From Oscillospiraceae bacterium (lineage in GTDB: Bacteria > Bacillota > Clostridia > UMGS1810): a stretch of 5,925 nt of DNA. The DNA lies in NCBI GenBank assembly GCA_021629085.1, contig JAJXRJ010000064.1:1-5925 (forward strand). Direction: 5' to 3'. The position numbers and the translations under genes are program-made. Below the pieces are notes generated by a model. That model was not told where the DNA came from. It saw only the letters and a program-made list of their open reading frames with translations, and made no database searches. The number at the start of each line of letters is the position of its first letter. The stretch's first letter is position 1. Shown piece after piece: positions 5,587 to 5,925 of the stretch.

Positions 5587-5925
5587 GCTTTGCAACAAAC
5601 CTGTAAAGAAAGGGTGAAAAAACCAAGGATTGTCGAATGCAAAAAAAATTGCCGTCCATCCAACCTCCAAAAAGGGAAAAAAGAGATGCAAAATAACAAG
5701 ATATAGTGATAATAATCGCGATAAACCCCCATTTATAGTGGTTTTTAAGGAAGTTCGTCGAATGGCATCAGACCTTGTAGAAGGGCGCGAAAAAGTTTTA
5801 AATTCATCAAAAATTGGCAGATTGGAAAATGTGCGTGGATTTAAAATCACAAAAACACATTTTGTCCAAGTATTTTGGATATAAAATTAGGGATGGAAAT
5901 GGAACGGAAATAAAAATATTCCGAT
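5587..5925. other. AT-rich region without a supported gene
   Basis: I find no convincing gene here on either strand. Frames exist at 5630-5884 (+) and 5575-5850 (-), but both need TTG or GTG starts without a good ribosome site, and neither has a recognisable domain. The stretch holds a TTGTCGAA element (5630-5637), a related TCGTCGAA (5755-5762), and a short CGGAA/TTCCG inverted repeat at the window edge (5905-5923). It may be the upstream region of the carboxypeptidase gene or the decayed edge of another locus. Confidence 0.5.

Noticed and set aside
5575..5884. Two opposing small frames upstream of the carboxypeptidase gene
   Set aside because: Both use GTG or TTG starts without a ribosome site, have no domain, and overlap each other; the minus-strand one runs through the likely promoter.
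1..5925. CRISPR arrays, tRNA or rRNA genes, insertion sequences
   Set aside because: I saw no regularly spaced repeats, no tRNA T-arm or cloverleaf pattern, no rRNA-like tract and no transposase or paired terminal repeats.

Overview
This window is most likely from an anaerobic, hydrogen-metabolising Firmicute of the Clostridia. The evidence is a complete [FeFe]-hydrogenase maturation set, a TM1266-type regulator, good GGAGG ribosome binding sites, sigma-A-like promoters and a PBP5-type D-Ala-D-Ala carboxypeptidase. The genes look moderately GC-rich, while both window edges and the intergenic DNA are AT-rich. The genus cannot be named from this sequence alone. All supported genes lie on the minus strand, so the window reads from right to left.

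Right edge (5494-5925): about 430 bp of AT-rich DNA with no convincing gene. It carries a likely extended -10 promoter and a small inverted repeat in front of the next gene. 5493-4249: a D-alanyl-D-alanine carboxypeptidase with a signal peptide, SxxK, SxN and KTG motifs and a C-terminal membrane anchor. Its last codons hold a near-consensus promoter, TTGACA-17-TACAAT with a TG extension. That promoter would start a GC-rich leader of about 155 nt that folds and ends in a clean 11-bp intrinsic terminator. The terminator lies directly before the ribosome binding site of the next gene.

4067-156: a tight four-gene operon. It encodes the TM1266-family small protein, then HydE (radical SAM), HydG (tyrosine lyase supplying CO and CN-) and HydF (GTPase and [4Fe-4S] scaffold). 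Gaps are -4, 27 and 16 nt, so the genes are probably co-transcribed and partly translationally coupled. HydG makes the Fe-CO-CN synthon, HydE processes it further, and HydF assembles and delivers the [2Fe] subcluster to apo-hydrogenase. The hydrogenase structural gene (hydA) is not in the window.

Left edge (1-155): AT-rich DNA with three copies of a TTGTGCA/TGCACAA element around the hydF stop, a -10-like hexamer and a perfect 18-bp palindrome. These may belong to the control region of a gene beyond the left edge.

The least ordinary part is the leader at about 4080-4248. Strong promoter, structured RNA, alternative pairing and a terminator abutting a ribosome binding site together look like an attenuator, or a small RNA whose terminator gates the maturase operon. 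I could not match it to a known RNA class.
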